DNA of 64,000 nucleotides, taken from NCBI RefSeq assembly GCF_029076445.1, contig NZ_JARESG010000001.1:1-64000 (forward strand), given 5' to 3'. Below are positions 51,913-60,848 of this stretch, in pieces; within the stretch, counting starts at the first letter, position 1; every line of letters starts with the position of its first letter. The position numbers were made by a program, and so were the translations under genes. This stretch comes from Pseudarthrobacter naphthalenicus. Lineage in GTDB: Bacteria; Actinomycetota; Actinomycetes; Actinomycetales; Micrococcaceae. The notes beneath the pieces are model-generated. The model had not been told where the DNA came from, did not search any database, and was given only the letters and a program-made list of their open reading frames with translations.

Positions 51913-53346
51913 GTGTCCCACCCAGGCGAAACCACCCCCAAGCGTCCACTGCGTGTTGCCATTGTGGGTGCGGGACCTGCCGGGGTGTATGCGGCGGACA
52001 TCCTGACCAAGTCCAACGGCGTCAAGGACGGGGACTTCGAGGTCAGCATCGACCTGTTCGAGGCCTATCCGGCGCCGTACGGCCTGATCCGCTACGGCGT
52101 GGCACCGGACCATCCCCGCATCAAGGGCATCGTGAACGCCCTGCACAAGGTCCTGGACCGCGGCGATATCCGCTTCCTCGGCAATGTCACCTATGGCCGT
52201 GACCTCACCCTGCATGACTTCCGGGCCTTCTATGACGCCGTGATCTTTTCCACCGGTGCCATCAAGGACGCGGACCTGCCCATCCCCGGCATCGACCTGG
52301 CCGGCTCCTTTGGCGGGGCGGACTTTGTCTCCTGGTACGACGGCCACCCCGATGTACCCCGCGAGTGGCCGCTGGATGCCAAGGAAATCGCCGTGATCGG
52401 CAACGGCAATGTGGCCCTGGACGTGGCCCGGATGCTGGTCAAGCACGCCGACGAACTGCTCACCACGGAGATCCCGGACAACGTGTACGCCGGCCTGAAA
52501 AACTCGCCCGTCACGGATGTCCATGTCTTCGGCCGCCGCGGCCCCGCCCAGGTTAAGTTCACCCCGCTGGAACTGCGCGAACTGAGCCACATGAAGGACG
52601 TGGACATCGTGCTGTACCCGGAGGACTTCGAGTTCGACGAAGCCTCCGATGACGCCATCCGCAGCAACAACCAGATCAAAACCATGGTCAACACCCTCAC
52701 CAACTGGCTGGTGGAGGAGCACGCCGAAGCGGAGGAACCATCCTCCCGCCGCCTGCACCTGCACTTCCTGCACAACCCGGTGGAGATATACGACGACGGC
52801 GGGTCCGGCCACGTGGCGGGCATCAAGTTCGAGCGGATGGAGCTGGACGGGACCGGCAACGTGAAGGGCACCGGCGAGTTCGTGGACTACCCGGTCCAGG
52901 CCGTGTACCGGGCCATCGGCTACCACGGCTCGCCGCTGGATGAACTGGAATACGACGCCAAACGCGGCGTGGTCCCCAACGAGGGCGGCCGCGTGCTGGA
53001 CGCTGACGGCAACCCGGTCCCGGGAATCTACGCCACCGGCTGGATCAAACGGGGCCCGGTGGGACTGATCGGCCACACCAAGGGCGACGCCCTCGAGACC
53101 ATCGGCTTCCTGCTGGAGGACCGGCTTTCGCTGCCCCCGGCCCGGAACCCGGATCCGCAGGCCATCATCGACCTCCTTCACGAGCGCGGCATCGAGTTCA
53201 CCACCTGGGAGGGCTGGATCAAACTGGATGCGCACGAAGCAGCCCTCGGCGCCGAATGGGTAGGCGGCGACGGAACTGCCGACGTCGTCCGTGAACGCAT
53301 CAAAGTGGTCCCGCGCGAGGACATGATCAACATCTCCCGCGCTTAG
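51913..53346 (+). CDS. Ferredoxin-NADP+ reductase, FprA type (copy 2)
   Basis: A 477-residue paralogue of the fprA product at 28,732. Both carry the same FAD (IVGAGPAGVYAAD), FAD-site (APYGLIRYGVAPDHPRIKG), NADP (IGNGNVALDVAR) and ATGWIKRGPVGLIGH blocks; differences lie mainly in the middle loops and termini. It is missing an 11-residue region near 270-280 relative to copy 1. GTG at 51,913 follows GAAGGG. It may provide electrons to a different ferredoxin or P450 system. A 161-base upstream region (51,752-51,912) has TTAGAATAGG as a possible promoter part. Confidence 0.9.
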   Translation: MSHPGETTPKRPLRVAIVGAGPAGVYAADILTKSNGVKDGDFEVSIDLFEAYPAPYGLIRYGVAPDHPRIKGIVNALHKVLDRGDIRFLGNVTYGRDLTLHDFRAFYDAVIFSTGAIKDADLPIPGIDLAGSFGGADFVSWYDGHPDVPREWPLDAKEIAVIGNGNVALDVARMLVKHADELLTTEIPDNVYAGLKNSPVTDVHVFGRRGPAQVKFTPLELRELSHMKDVDIVLYPEDFEFDEASDDAIRSNNQIKTMVNTLTNWLVEEHAEAEEPSSRRLHLHFLHNPVEIYDDGGSGHVAGIKFERMELDGTGNVKGTGEFVDYPVQAVYRAIGYHGSPLDELEYDAKRGVVPNEGGRVLDADGNPVPGIYATGWIKRGPVGLIGHTKGDALETIGFLLEDRLSLPPARNPDPQAIIDLLHERGIEFTTWEGWIKLDAHEAALGAEWVGGDGTADVVRERIKVVPREDMINISRA

Positions 53347-53504
53347 GCGCCCGGAGCGCTCCCGCGGCGAAGGCCGCACCGGGGGTCCCAAAGCGATCAT
53401 TGACACCGGCGTTTCCAAACAGCCGGTACCCCACTAGACTGGAGCACCTGCCGGCCCGGTGCCGGCAGCCCCTGGAAGCGGCCGTGCCCGGCAGGAGTTC
53501 AAAG

Positions 53505-54923
53505 ATGAATCCCCTTCACCCGTCAGCGTCTGGCGCGGAGACCATGGAGCAGGCCCAGAGGCATGCCCTGGCAGGCCATGAGTGGCTGACCGGTTCGGGC
53601 CCGCTGGACGCCGGCGTGGCCGAAAACCTGGTGGTCACCGGATTGCGGAGCCTGGTGGAGGAATCCTGGCAGCGATCCGCACAGTTGAAAGCCAACCCTG
53701 ACAACCCTGAAGCGCCCCTCGCCCTGGACACCGACGAGCTCGAGGATTACCGGCGTCAGCACCCGCTGGCCAGCATTATGCCCGTGATCCATAAGCTCCT
53801 CGTGCTGCCCAGCCACGACAGCGGACTGCTCGTGGCCGTCGGGGATGAGGTGGGGCGGCTGCTCTGGGTGGAAGGTGATCCGGCGCTGCAGCGGCGTGCC
53901 GAAGGCATGATGTTCGTTCCGGGGGCCGACTGGTCGGAGGCCACTGTGGGCACCAGCGCCCCCGGAACTGCCCTCGCACTGGGCCGCGGCATTCAGATTT
54001 CCGGCGCGGAGCACTACCAGCGGTCCGTGCACGAGTGGAGCTGTACCGCCGTCCCGTTCCATGATCCGGATTCCGGCGCGCTGCTGGGCGTTGTGGACAT
54101 CACGGGCAAGGCCAGCGCGGTGGCGCCCCATACGTTGTCGCTCGTGGAAGCCACGGTGGCCGCGGCACAGGCGCAGCTCCGGGTGGAGCGGCTGCAGCTG
54201 GCCGCAACCCTTGCCAGCCGGCCGGCCCGACGACGGAGCTCGGCGTCGGCGGCAGGGTCACGGGCGGCGGGCCCGGGTGCGGCGCGGGCCGGGGGAGCGG
54301 GCGCCGGTCTGAAGGAAGGCAGCCTTTACCGCAACAGCCTGCAGCTTCTGGGCCGTGACCAGGCGCTGCTCAGCATCGAAGGAAAAACGGTGGCGCTGTC
54401 AGCCCGGCATAGCGAAATCCTCACGCTCCTCAGCACCCACCCGGAAGGCCTGAACGCCGAGGAGCTGTGTGTCCTGCTCTATCCGGGCGACGGATCCACC
54501 ATGACGCTCCGTGCCGAAATGGTGCGGCTGCGTAAAATCCTGCAGCAGCTCAACCCCGCCGCCGTCCCCGAATCCCGGCCCTACAAGCTCAGTATGGACC
54601 TGGTCCCGGACAGCGGACAGGTGTTGAACTGCCTGCAGCGCGGGGCCCACCGGATCGCGCTGGAAATCTACCGCGGCGCCGTCCTGCCGCGCTCCGAAGC
54701 GCCCGGCATTGTTGACCTGCGCCACCGGGTATCCTCGCTCATGCGCGAAGCGGTGCTCACCGACGGCAGCGCCGAGACCCTGCTCAAGTACGCGGCGCTT
54801 CCGGAGGCAAGGGACGACGTCGACGTCCGGACGGCGGCGCTGAAGCTGCTGCCGGCGCGCTCACCCAAGCGGGCCGCCGTCGTCGCCGATCTTGAACGGC
54901 TGGAAGCAGAACTGAGCGCCTAA
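53505..54923 (+). CDS. GAF-domain transcriptional regulator of alcohol/aldehyde oxidation
   Basis: A 472-residue protein with a GAF-type sensor in the N-terminal half (about 75-230, similar to the sensor of AcoR regulators) and, after an Arg/Ser/Ala/Gly-rich linker, a C-terminal winged-helix-like region (LSARHSEILTLLSTHPEG and RAEMVRLRKILQQL, about 335-385). There is no sigma-54 AAA domain. ATG at 53,505 has CAGGAG upstream. It directly precedes the aldehyde and alcohol dehydrogenase genes, with repeated motifs in between, so it probably controls them. The GAF ligand is unknown. Confidence 0.8.
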   Translation: MNPLHPSASGAETMEQAQRHALAGHEWLTGSGPLDAGVAENLVVTGLRSLVEESWQRSAQLKANPDNPEAPLALDTDELEDYRRQHPLASIMPVIHKLLVLPSHDSGLLVAVGDEVGRLLWVEGDPALQRRAEGMMFVPGADWSEATVGTSAPGTALALGRGIQISGAEHYQRSVHEWSCTAVPFHDPDSGALLGVVDITGKASAVAPHTLSLVEATVAAAQAQLRVERLQLAATLASRPARRRSSASAAGSRAAGPGAARAGGAGAGLKEGSLYRNSLQLLGRDQALLSIEGKTVALSARHSEILTLLSTHPEGLNAEELCVLLYPGDGSTMTLRAEMVRLRKILQQLNPAAVPESRPYKLSMDLVPDSGQVLNCLQRGAHRIALEIYRGAVLPRSEAPGIVDLRHRVSSLMREAVLTDGSAETLLKYAALPEARDDVDVRTAALKLLPARSPKRAAVVADLERLEAELSA

Positions 54924-54930
54924 GGCGCCC

Positions 54931-54980
54931 TGCAACCTTCCCTGTGAGCTGACTCACACGGTTGCAACCTGACTGCAACC
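54931..54980 (+). promoter_or_regulatory. Repeated operator-like elements before the aldehyde dehydrogenase gene
   Basis: TGTGAG-CTGA-CTCACA (54,943-54,958) is a perfect palindrome. TGCAACC occurs three times in direct orientation at 54,931, 54,963 and 54,974, the second as GTTGCAACC. The cluster is 77-126 bases before the start codon, where an activator would bind. The GAF-domain protein upstream is the obvious candidate to bind it; this is inferred. Confidence 0.5.
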
Positions 54981-55056
54981 TGCACACTCCTACGCTGGGT
55001 CCAACGGCGGCCGCCGGCCTCAAGGCACCGCCTCATGCACAGCAAAGGAGCTAGCA

Positions 55057-56583
55057 ATGACTGTTTACGCACAGCCCGGTACCGAGGGTTCGAAGGTCAC
55101 GTTCAAGGACCGCTATGAGAACTGGATCGGCGGCGAGTGGGTTGCCCCCGTCAAGGGCCAGTACTTCGAGAACATCACTCCGGTCACCGGCAGGGTCTTC
55201 TGCGAAGTGGCCCGCGGAACCGCTGAGGACATCGAACTCGCGCTGGACGCGGCACACAAGGCGGCACCCTCCTGGGGCAAAACCTCCGTTGCCGAGCGGG
55301 CCGCGGTCCTGAACAAAATCGCGGACCGGATCGACGAGAACCTGGAAATGCTGGCCGTCGCCGAGTCCTGGGACAACGGCAAGCCGATTCGAGAAACCCT
55401 TAACGCAGACATCCCGCTCGCCGCCGACCACTTCCGCTACTTCGCCTCGGCCGTCCGTGCCCAGGAAGGCCGGCTGTCCCAGCTCGACGACGACACCACC
55501 GCCTACCACTACCACGAACCGCTCGGCGTCGTGGGCCAGATCATCCCGTGGAACTTCCCCATCCTAATGGCCGTCTGGAAGCTGGCCCCCGCCCTCGCGG
55601 CAGGCAACGCCGTGGTCCTCAAGCCGGCCGAGCAGACGCCATCCTCCATCCTCGTCCTGATGGAACTCATCGGTGACCTCCTGCCCGCCGGTGTGCTGAA
55701 CGTGGTCAACGGCTTCGGCGTCGAAGCGGGCAAGCCGCTGGCCTCCAGCCCCCGGATCCGCAAGATCGCCTTCACCGGCGAAACCACCACCGGCCGGCTG
55801 ATCAGCCAGTACGCCAGCCAGAACCTCATCCCGGTCACGCTGGAACTCGGCGGCAAGAGCCCCAACATCTTCTTCAACGATGTTGCCGCGGACACGGGCG
55901 ACGCGTTCTACGACAAGGCGCAGGAGGGCTTCGCGCTCTTCGCCTTCAACCAGGGCGAAGTCTGCACCTGCCCGTCCCGCGCCCTGATCCAGGAAGACAT
56001 CTACGACTCCTTTATGGAGGACGCCATTGCCCGGGTGGGAAAGATGATCCAGGGCAACCCGCTGGACACCGAAACCCAGGTGGGCGCCCAGGCCTCCAAC
56101 GACCAGCTCGAAAAGATCCTCTCCTACATCGACATCGGCAAGCAGGAAGGCGCCAAGGTGCTGATCGGCGGGGAGCGTGCCCAGCTCGAAGGCGACCTGG
56201 CCGGCGGCTACTACGTCCAGCCCACCGTCTTCGAGGGCCACAACAAGATGCGGATCTTCCAGGAGGAGATCTTCGGGCCCGTGGTTTCGGTGACGAAATT
56301 CAGTGACTACGACGACGCCATGGGCATCGCCAATGACACCCTCTACGGCCTCGGCGCCGGCGTCTGGTCCCGCAACGGCAACGTTGCCTACCGGGCAGGC
56401 CGCGAAATCCAGGCAGGCCGTGTGTGGGTCAACAACTACCACGCCTACCCGGCGGGTGCCGCGTTCGGCGGCTACAAGTCCTCAGGCATCGGGCGTGAAA
56501 ACCACTCCATGATGCTGGACCACTACCAGCAGACCAAGAACCTGCTGGTCAGCTACAACGAAAACAAGCTGGGCTTCTTCTAA
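55057..56583 (+). CDS. NAD-dependent aldehyde dehydrogenase (ExaC/acetaldehyde type)
   Basis: A 508-residue class of aldehyde dehydrogenase that oxidises short aldehydes such as acetaldehyde in alcohol metabolism. Catalytic Cys303 is in GEVCTCPSR, the base is in LELGGKSP, and [13 protein letters not shown] with FTGETTTG forms the NAD site. The CTCPSR motif and the C-terminal [15 protein letters not shown] are hallmarks of the ExaC/ThcA group. It is the first gene of a three-gene operon with an alcohol dehydrogenase and DUF779. GGAG precedes the ATG. Confidence 0.92.
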   Translation: MTVYAQPGTEGSKVTFKDRYENWIGGEWVAPVKGQYFENITPVTGRVFCEVARGTAEDIELALDAAHKAAPSWGKTSVAERAAVLNKIADRIDENLEMLAVAESWDNGKPIRETLNADIPLAADHFRYFASAVRAQEGRLSQLDDDTTAYHYHEPLGVVGQIIPWNFPILMAVWKLAPALAAGNAVVLKPAEQTPSSILVLMELIGDLLPAGVLNVVNGFGVEAGKPLASSPRIRKIAFTGETTTGRLISQYASQNLIPVTLELGGKSPNIFFNDVAADTGDAFYDKAQEGFALFAFNQGEVCTCPSRALIQEDIYDSFMEDAIARVGKMIQGNPLDTETQVGAQASNDQLEKILSYIDIGKQEGAKVLIGGERAQLEGDLAGGYYVQPTVFEGHNKMRIFQEEIFGPVVSVTKFSDYDDAMGIANDTLYGLGAGVWSRNGNVAYRAGREIQAGRVWVNNYHAYPAGAAFGGYKSSGIGRENHSMMLDHYQQTKNLLVSYNENKLGFF

Positions 56584-56658
56584 GCCCGTCCGGGCGGGTG
56601 GCCCCAGGGCCGCCCGCCCACCCTCATCACCTGCACTCAAACGCTAAGGATTTCGCCA

Positions 56659-57681
56659 ATGACGACGACAATGCAAGCTGCAGTAGTAACCGAATTCGGC
56701 AGGGACCTCCAGATCAAGGACGTCACGCTTCCCGCTCCGGGTCCGGGGGAAGCCCTGGTCAAGGTTCTCACCACCGGCGTCTGCCACACTGACCTCCACG
56801 CGGCGGAGGGCGACTGGCCGGTCAAGCCGACCCCGCCGTTCATTCCGGGCCACGAGGGCGTGGGTGAAGTGGTGGCCCTCGGCGAGGGGGTCACCGACCT
56901 CGCCGTCGGGGACCTGGTGGGAAACGCGTGGCTGTGGTCCGCCTGCGGGGACTGCCAGTACTGCCGTACCGGTTGGGAAACGCTGTGTGAGGCGCAGAAG
57001 AACGCCGGCTACAGCGTGGACGGCTCCTTCGGCGAGTACATGCTGGTGGACTCGCGCTTCGCGGCGCGCATACCGGCGGGATCCGACCCCGTCGAGGTGG
57101 CGCCGGTGCTCTGTGCCGGCGTCACCGTCTACAAGGGGCTCAAAATGACCGAGGCCAGGCCCGGGCAGTGGGTCACCATTTCCGGCATCGGCGGCCTGGG
57201 CCACATCGCCGTCCAGTATGCCGTGGCCATGGGGCTGCGGGTGGCCGCGGTGGACATCGCGGACGACAAACTCGCCCTCGCCAAGGCCCATGGTGCCGAA
57301 CTGACGGTCAACGCCCTGCACGAGGATCCTGTGGAAGTCATTCAGCGCGAAACCGGAGGTTGCCATGGAGTCCTTGTCACCGCAGTGCACCCGTCCGCTT
57401 TCGGACAGGCGATCGGCATGGCACGCCGGGGCGGGACGATTGTGTTCAACGGCCTGCCGCCGGGCGATTTCCCGGCGCCCATTTTCGAGATTGTGCTCAA
57501 GGGCCTGACCGTCCGCGGTTCGATCGTGGGCACGCGGCAGGACCTGGAGGAAGCGCTGGACTTCTACGCGCAGGGCAAAATTCACCCCACCGTGTCCGTG
57601 CGGGAGCTCGGGGAAATCAACGCAGTCCTTGACGAGATGAAGCACGCCAAGATCGATGGCCGCGTGGTGCTGAGGTTCTGA
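56659..57681 (+). CDS. adhP: Zinc-dependent alcohol dehydrogenase (AdhP-like)
   Basis: Medium-chain NAD alcohol dehydrogenase, 340 residues. The catalytic zinc residues are in TGVCHTDLHA and GHEGVGEV; the four structural cysteines are in ACGDCQYCRTGWETLC; the NAD fold is GIGGLGHIAVQYA. Length and motifs match AdhP/AdhA, oxidising ethanol and other primary alcohols to aldehydes for the preceding enzyme. Its stop overlaps the next start by one base. Reaction specificity is inferred from family and neighbours. Confidence 0.92.
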   Translation: MTTTMQAAVVTEFGRDLQIKDVTLPAPGPGEALVKVLTTGVCHTDLHAAEGDWPVKPTPPFIPGHEGVGEVVALGEGVTDLAVGDLVGNAWLWSACGDCQYCRTGWETLCEAQKNAGYSVDGSFGEYMLVDSRFAARIPAGSDPVEVAPVLCAGVTVYKGLKMTEARPGQWVTISGIGGLGHIAVQYAVAMGLRVAAVDIADDKLALAKAHGAELTVNALHEDPVEVIQRETGGCHGVLVTAVHPSAFGQAIGMARRGGTIVFNGLPPGDFPAPIFEIVLKGLTVRGSIVGTRQDLEEALDFYAQGKIHPTVSVRELGEINAVLDEMKHAKIDGRVVLRF

Positions 57682-58088
57682 TGCCCAACCAACGGCTCGA
57701 CGCCGCGGTGACGCTGCCCGGGGAAAATTTCTCCCGGGTGGCGCTCACCCCGGAGGCGGTGGAACTGCTGCAGAAGCTCTGGCGCCAGCACGGGCCGCTG
57801 ATGTTCCACCAGTCCGGCGGCTGCTGCGACGGCTCCTCGCCGATGTGCTTCCCCGCGGGTGAGTTCATCACGGGGGATTCGGACGTGCTGCTGGGACTGT
57901 TCGATATCTCGGACGGGCTCAAGCCGGAGCCGCTGGAGTTCTGGATGTCCCGGGAGCAGTTCGAATACTGGAGCCATACGCATCTGACGGTGGACGTGGT
58001 GGCAGGCCGGGGGAGCGGCTTCTCGGTCGAATCTCCCGAAGGCAAACGGTTCCTGATCCGGTCCACGCTGATGGACTGGCCCGTCTGA
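57681..58088 (+). CDS. DUF779 protein
   Basis: A 135-residue soluble protein of the DUF779 family, which is often encoded next to aldehyde dehydrogenases. Its hallmark is FHQSGGCCDGSSPMCF (about 41-56) with three Cys, then GEFITGDSDVLLG and EYWSHTHLTVDVV. The cysteines and His could bind a metal or act in redox chemistry, but the function is unknown. ATG 57,681 overlaps the adhP stop; a hairpin follows the stop. Confidence 0.88.
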   Translation: MPNQRLDAAVTLPGENFSRVALTPEAVELLQKLWRQHGPLMFHQSGGCCDGSSPMCFPAGEFITGDSDVLLGLFDISDGLKPEPLEFWMSREQFEYWSHTHLTVDVVAGRGSGFSVESPEGKRFLIRSTLMDWPV

Positions 58089-58099
58089 ACCGGTTCGAC

Positions 58100-58147
58100 A
58101 GGAAAGCCCTTGAGGGCCTCGAAAAGGAGGCTCTTGAGGGCTTTCCT
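58100..58147 (+). terminator. Imperfect hairpin after DUF779
   Basis: AGGAAAGCCCT...GCCTC pairs with GAGGC...AGGGCTTTCCT around GAAAAG with a few mismatches. It starts 12 bases after the DUF779 stop and could end the alcohol operon; no long T-run follows. Confidence 0.65.
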
Positions 58148-58264
58148 GCATTATCTTCGGCGTCTGAGCTGTCTCACGATGCGGAACAATTGTGACCGTC
58201 CAATGGGCGGACGGTAAAGTCAATAAGTCTGTTTCCTACACTATTCAAGATTGTGGAACCACTT

Positions 58265-59791
58265 ATGAACCTTCTCCGGACCAAATCCATCGAGCAGTCG
58301 ATCGCCGACGCCGACGAACCCGGACGCAAGCTCAAGCGGTCGCTCAGCACCTGGGACCTGATGATCATGGGCGTTGCCGTTGCCGTCGGCGCCGGCATTT
58401 TCTCAGTTGGCGCCAAGGCCGCTGCCAACTTCTCCGGCCCGGCCGTGACTGTCTCCTTCGCCATCGCCGCCGTGACCTGTGCCCTGGCCATCATGTGCTA
58501 CGCGGAGTTTGCTACCGCCATTCCCGTTGCCGGGTCCGCCTATGTGTTCACCTACGCCACCATGGGGGAAGTGCTGGCCTGGATCATCGGATGGAACCTG
58601 ATCCTGGAACTCTTCACCGCGGCAGCCGTCATCGCCAAATACTGGGGCATCTACCTCAGCAAGGTCTTCGCGCTCATGGGCGCCGACGTCCCGCCCGCCC
58701 TCTCGGTCGGCGGCGTGGACCTCTACTGGGGCGCCTTCCTGATCGTTGCCATCTTCACGGTCCTGCTGGTGCTGGGCACCAAACTCTCCGCCCGCGTAGG
58801 CAACGTTTTCACCCTGATCAAGATCGCCGTGGTGCTCTTTGTGATCGTTGTGGGCTTCACCTATGTGAAGGTCGAGAACTACAGCCCGTTCGTCCCGGCA
58901 GCTGAGCCCACGGCCGGCGGCAGCGCGGACGTCCTCAAGCAGTCCTTCTTCGGATTCCTCACCGGCGCCGCGCCGGCGCAGTACGGCACGCTGGGCATCT
59001 TCGCCGGCGCTGCCCTGGTGTTCTTCGCCTTCATCGGCTTTGACGTGGTGGCCACCTCCGCGGAGGAAGTCAAGAACCCCCAGAAGACGCTGCCCCGCGG
59101 CATCTTCGGCGGCCTCGCCGTCGTCACCCTGCTTTACATCCTGGTGTCCCTCGCGCTGACCGGCATGGTGTCCTACACGGAACTCGCCGCGGCCAAGAAC
59201 CCCACCCTCACCACCGCCTTCGAAGCTGTCGGCAACACCACCGCCGCCAAGGTCATCGCCTTCGGCTCCCTGATCGGCCTCACCACCGTCATCATGGTGC
59301 TCCTGATGGGGCTGTCCCGCGTGGTGCTGGCCATGAGCCGCGACGGACTGCTGCCCCGGAGCCTGTCCAAGACCAGTGACAAGCGTTCGACGCCGGTGCG
59401 CCTCCAGATCATCTGCGGTGCGGCAGTGGCACTTGTCGCGGGCCTGACCAACGTGGACCTGCTGGAAGAAATGATCAACATCGGTACGCTGTCCGCGTTC
59501 GTGATGGTCAGCCTTGGCATCCTGGTGCTGCGTAAAAAGCGCCCGGACCTGAAACCGTCCTTCCGCGTTCCGTTCGGCAAGGTCCTGCCCATTGTGTCCG
59601 CCCTGCTGTGCCTGTACCTGATGACGAACCTGGCCGTGGAAACCTGGATCTTCTTCGCCGGCTGGCTGGTAATCGGCCTCATCATCTACTTCGCGTACGG
59701 CCAGAAGCACTCGCGCCTGAACGAGAAGTTTGCCGAGGCTAAGTCCGCAGTCGACGGCGCCCCCGAAAAGGAACTTGCGTCCCGCGTGTAG
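58265..59791 (+). CDS. APC-family amino acid permease
   Basis: Twelve-span amino acid/proton symporter of 508 residues, near the cationic amino acid transporter (CAT/YfnA) group. GVAVAVGAGIFSVGAKAA in the first helix carries the GxG-I-F binding loop, AYVFTYATMGEVLAWIIGWNLILE lies in helix 3, and FIGFDVVATSAEEVKNP is the conserved helix-6/loop region. ATG at 58,265 follows GTGGA; a GTG at 58,253 would add four residues. It has its own promoter in the AT-rich 58,190-58,250 region. Exact amino acid unknown. Confidence 0.9.
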   Translation: MNLLRTKSIEQSIADADEPGRKLKRSLSTWDLMIMGVAVAVGAGIFSVGAKAAANFSGPAVTVSFAIAAVTCALAIMCYAEFATAIPVAGSAYVFTYATMGEVLAWIIGWNLILELFTAAAVIAKYWGIYLSKVFALMGADVPPALSVGGVDLYWGAFLIVAIFTVLLVLGTKLSARVGNVFTLIKIAVVLFVIVVGFTYVKVENYSPFVPAAEPTAGGSADVLKQSFFGFLTGAAPAQYGTLGIFAGAALVFFAFIGFDVVATSAEEVKNPQKTLPRGIFGGLAVVTLLYILVSLALTGMVSYTELAAAKNPTLTTAFEAVGNTTAAKVIAFGSLIGLTTVIMVLLMGLSRVVLAMSRDGLLPRSLSKTSDKRSTPVRLQIICGAAVALVAGLTNVDLLEEMINIGTLSAFVMVSLGILVLRKKRPDLKPSFRVPFGKVLPIVSALLCLYLMTNLAVETWIFFAGWLVIGLIIYFAYGQKHSRLNEKFAEAKSAVDGAPEKELASRV

Positions 59792-59852
59792 CCGCTTCGG
59801 CCGCCCGCACGAAGGCTGTTCCCGGCAGTTCCGCCGGAATCTCCCGGGATTA

Positions 59853-59887
59853 GAGGCACCCGGTCCCTCAGGGGATCGGGTGCCTCT
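59853..59887. terminator. Terminator between permease and DUF2461 genes
   Basis: GAGGCACCCG pairs with CGGGTGCCTC; TTCC follows on the forward strand. It lies between convergent genes and can serve both. Confidence 0.78.
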
Positions 59888-59948
59888 TCCGTCTGGGCCG
59901 GCACTGATTACGCTGCCGGTCTCTGGCCGACTGGTGCGCTTGCCCGGG

Positions 59949-60584
59949 TCACGGCGCAGCGTGCCTGCCCACCCAGTCAACGAGGGGCCGGAGCTGTTCC
60001 CAGAGGCTGGCGATCTCCTGAGCAGCCGCCGGCGACGAGACCCACTCCGGCTGGCCGAGGTCGGTGCCGGCCGAAAGCGATTTGTGCTTAAGCAGTTCTG
60101 CCCGGGGATGCGCCCGGTCATAACCGCGCGGCACGGTCTTCAGCTTCTCGCCTCCCACGGCAAAACCGGCCGCGGCGATGCCGTCCACGATGTGCCGCAG
60201 CGATTCACCGGTGCCCGAGGCGTCAACCGAATTCCGGAACCTTGCCAGCTGGGCCGGGGTGTGGGAATGATAGCCGCCTCCCACCAGCAGCCCGTCAGCG
60301 CTGACCTGAAGGTAATAACCCACACCTTCCTGGGCAGAGGCAAAGGCGCCCTGGGCGGTTTTGTAGGGCGACTTGTCCTGGGAGAACCTGACATCCCGGT
60401 TCGGCCGGAAGATCTTCGCCGGACCGAACCGTGGTTCCAGTTCAGCCAGCAGCGCCATGAGGGGTTCCCGGACCAGGCTCGCATAGCTGTCCTTATGCTC
60501 CAGCCACCACTCCCGATTGTTGTTGTCCTCAAGCTCGGCGTAGAACTCGAATGCCCCGGCGGGAATGCCTTCAAATGTGCTCAT
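59949..60584 (-). CDS. DUF2461 protein
   Basis: A 211-residue soluble protein of the DUF2461 family, widespread and uncharacterised. It starts with FEGIPAGAFEFYAELEDNNNREWW, the typical family opening, and includes FRPNRDVRFSQDKSPYKT and a YYLQVSADGLLVGGGYH segment. A phosphate- or nucleotide-binding role has been suggested by nothing visible here, so no function is proposed. Single gene, convergent with the permease. Confidence 0.87.
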   Translation of the reverse strand: MSTFEGIPAGAFEFYAELEDNNNREWWLEHKDSYASLVREPLMALLAELEPRFGPAKIFRPNRDVRFSQDKSPYKTAQGAFASAQEGVGYYLQVSADGLLVGGGYHSHTPAQLARFRNSVDASGTGESLRHIVDGIAAAGFAVGGEKLKTVPRGYDRAHPRAELLKHKSLSAGTDLGQPEWVSSPAAAQEIASLWEQLRPLVDWVGRHAAP

Positions 60585-60848
60585 GCAGTGATCCTAGGCA
60601 GGGGGACCGGCCGCCAGCCATAGGTTACACAGGCTATGTGGAAAGCCTCGATTTCCTTCATAAACCTGCGAAGGTCAGGGACCCTGTCCACCATACGGTC
60701 GCTTACGTATCATGAGGGTAACAATGGGCCGATCTGGTTGACCCTTCAACGTCCGGTAGCAGAGACTTTCCTTGAACGTCTGTTCGGACTGCGAACAGAG
60801 TTGGTTTGGGGCGTTTGAGCACCCAATGCCCCTCACAAAGGAGTGAAC

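Noticed and set aside
58403-60121. 572-codon reverse frame opposite the APC permease
   Set aside because: Antisense shadow of a gene with clear membrane motifs; crosses the terminator at 59,853.
60636-60818. 60-codon frame upstream of the NMT1-type importer
   Set aside because: No ribosome site, no family features, and it lies where the importer's promoter is expected.
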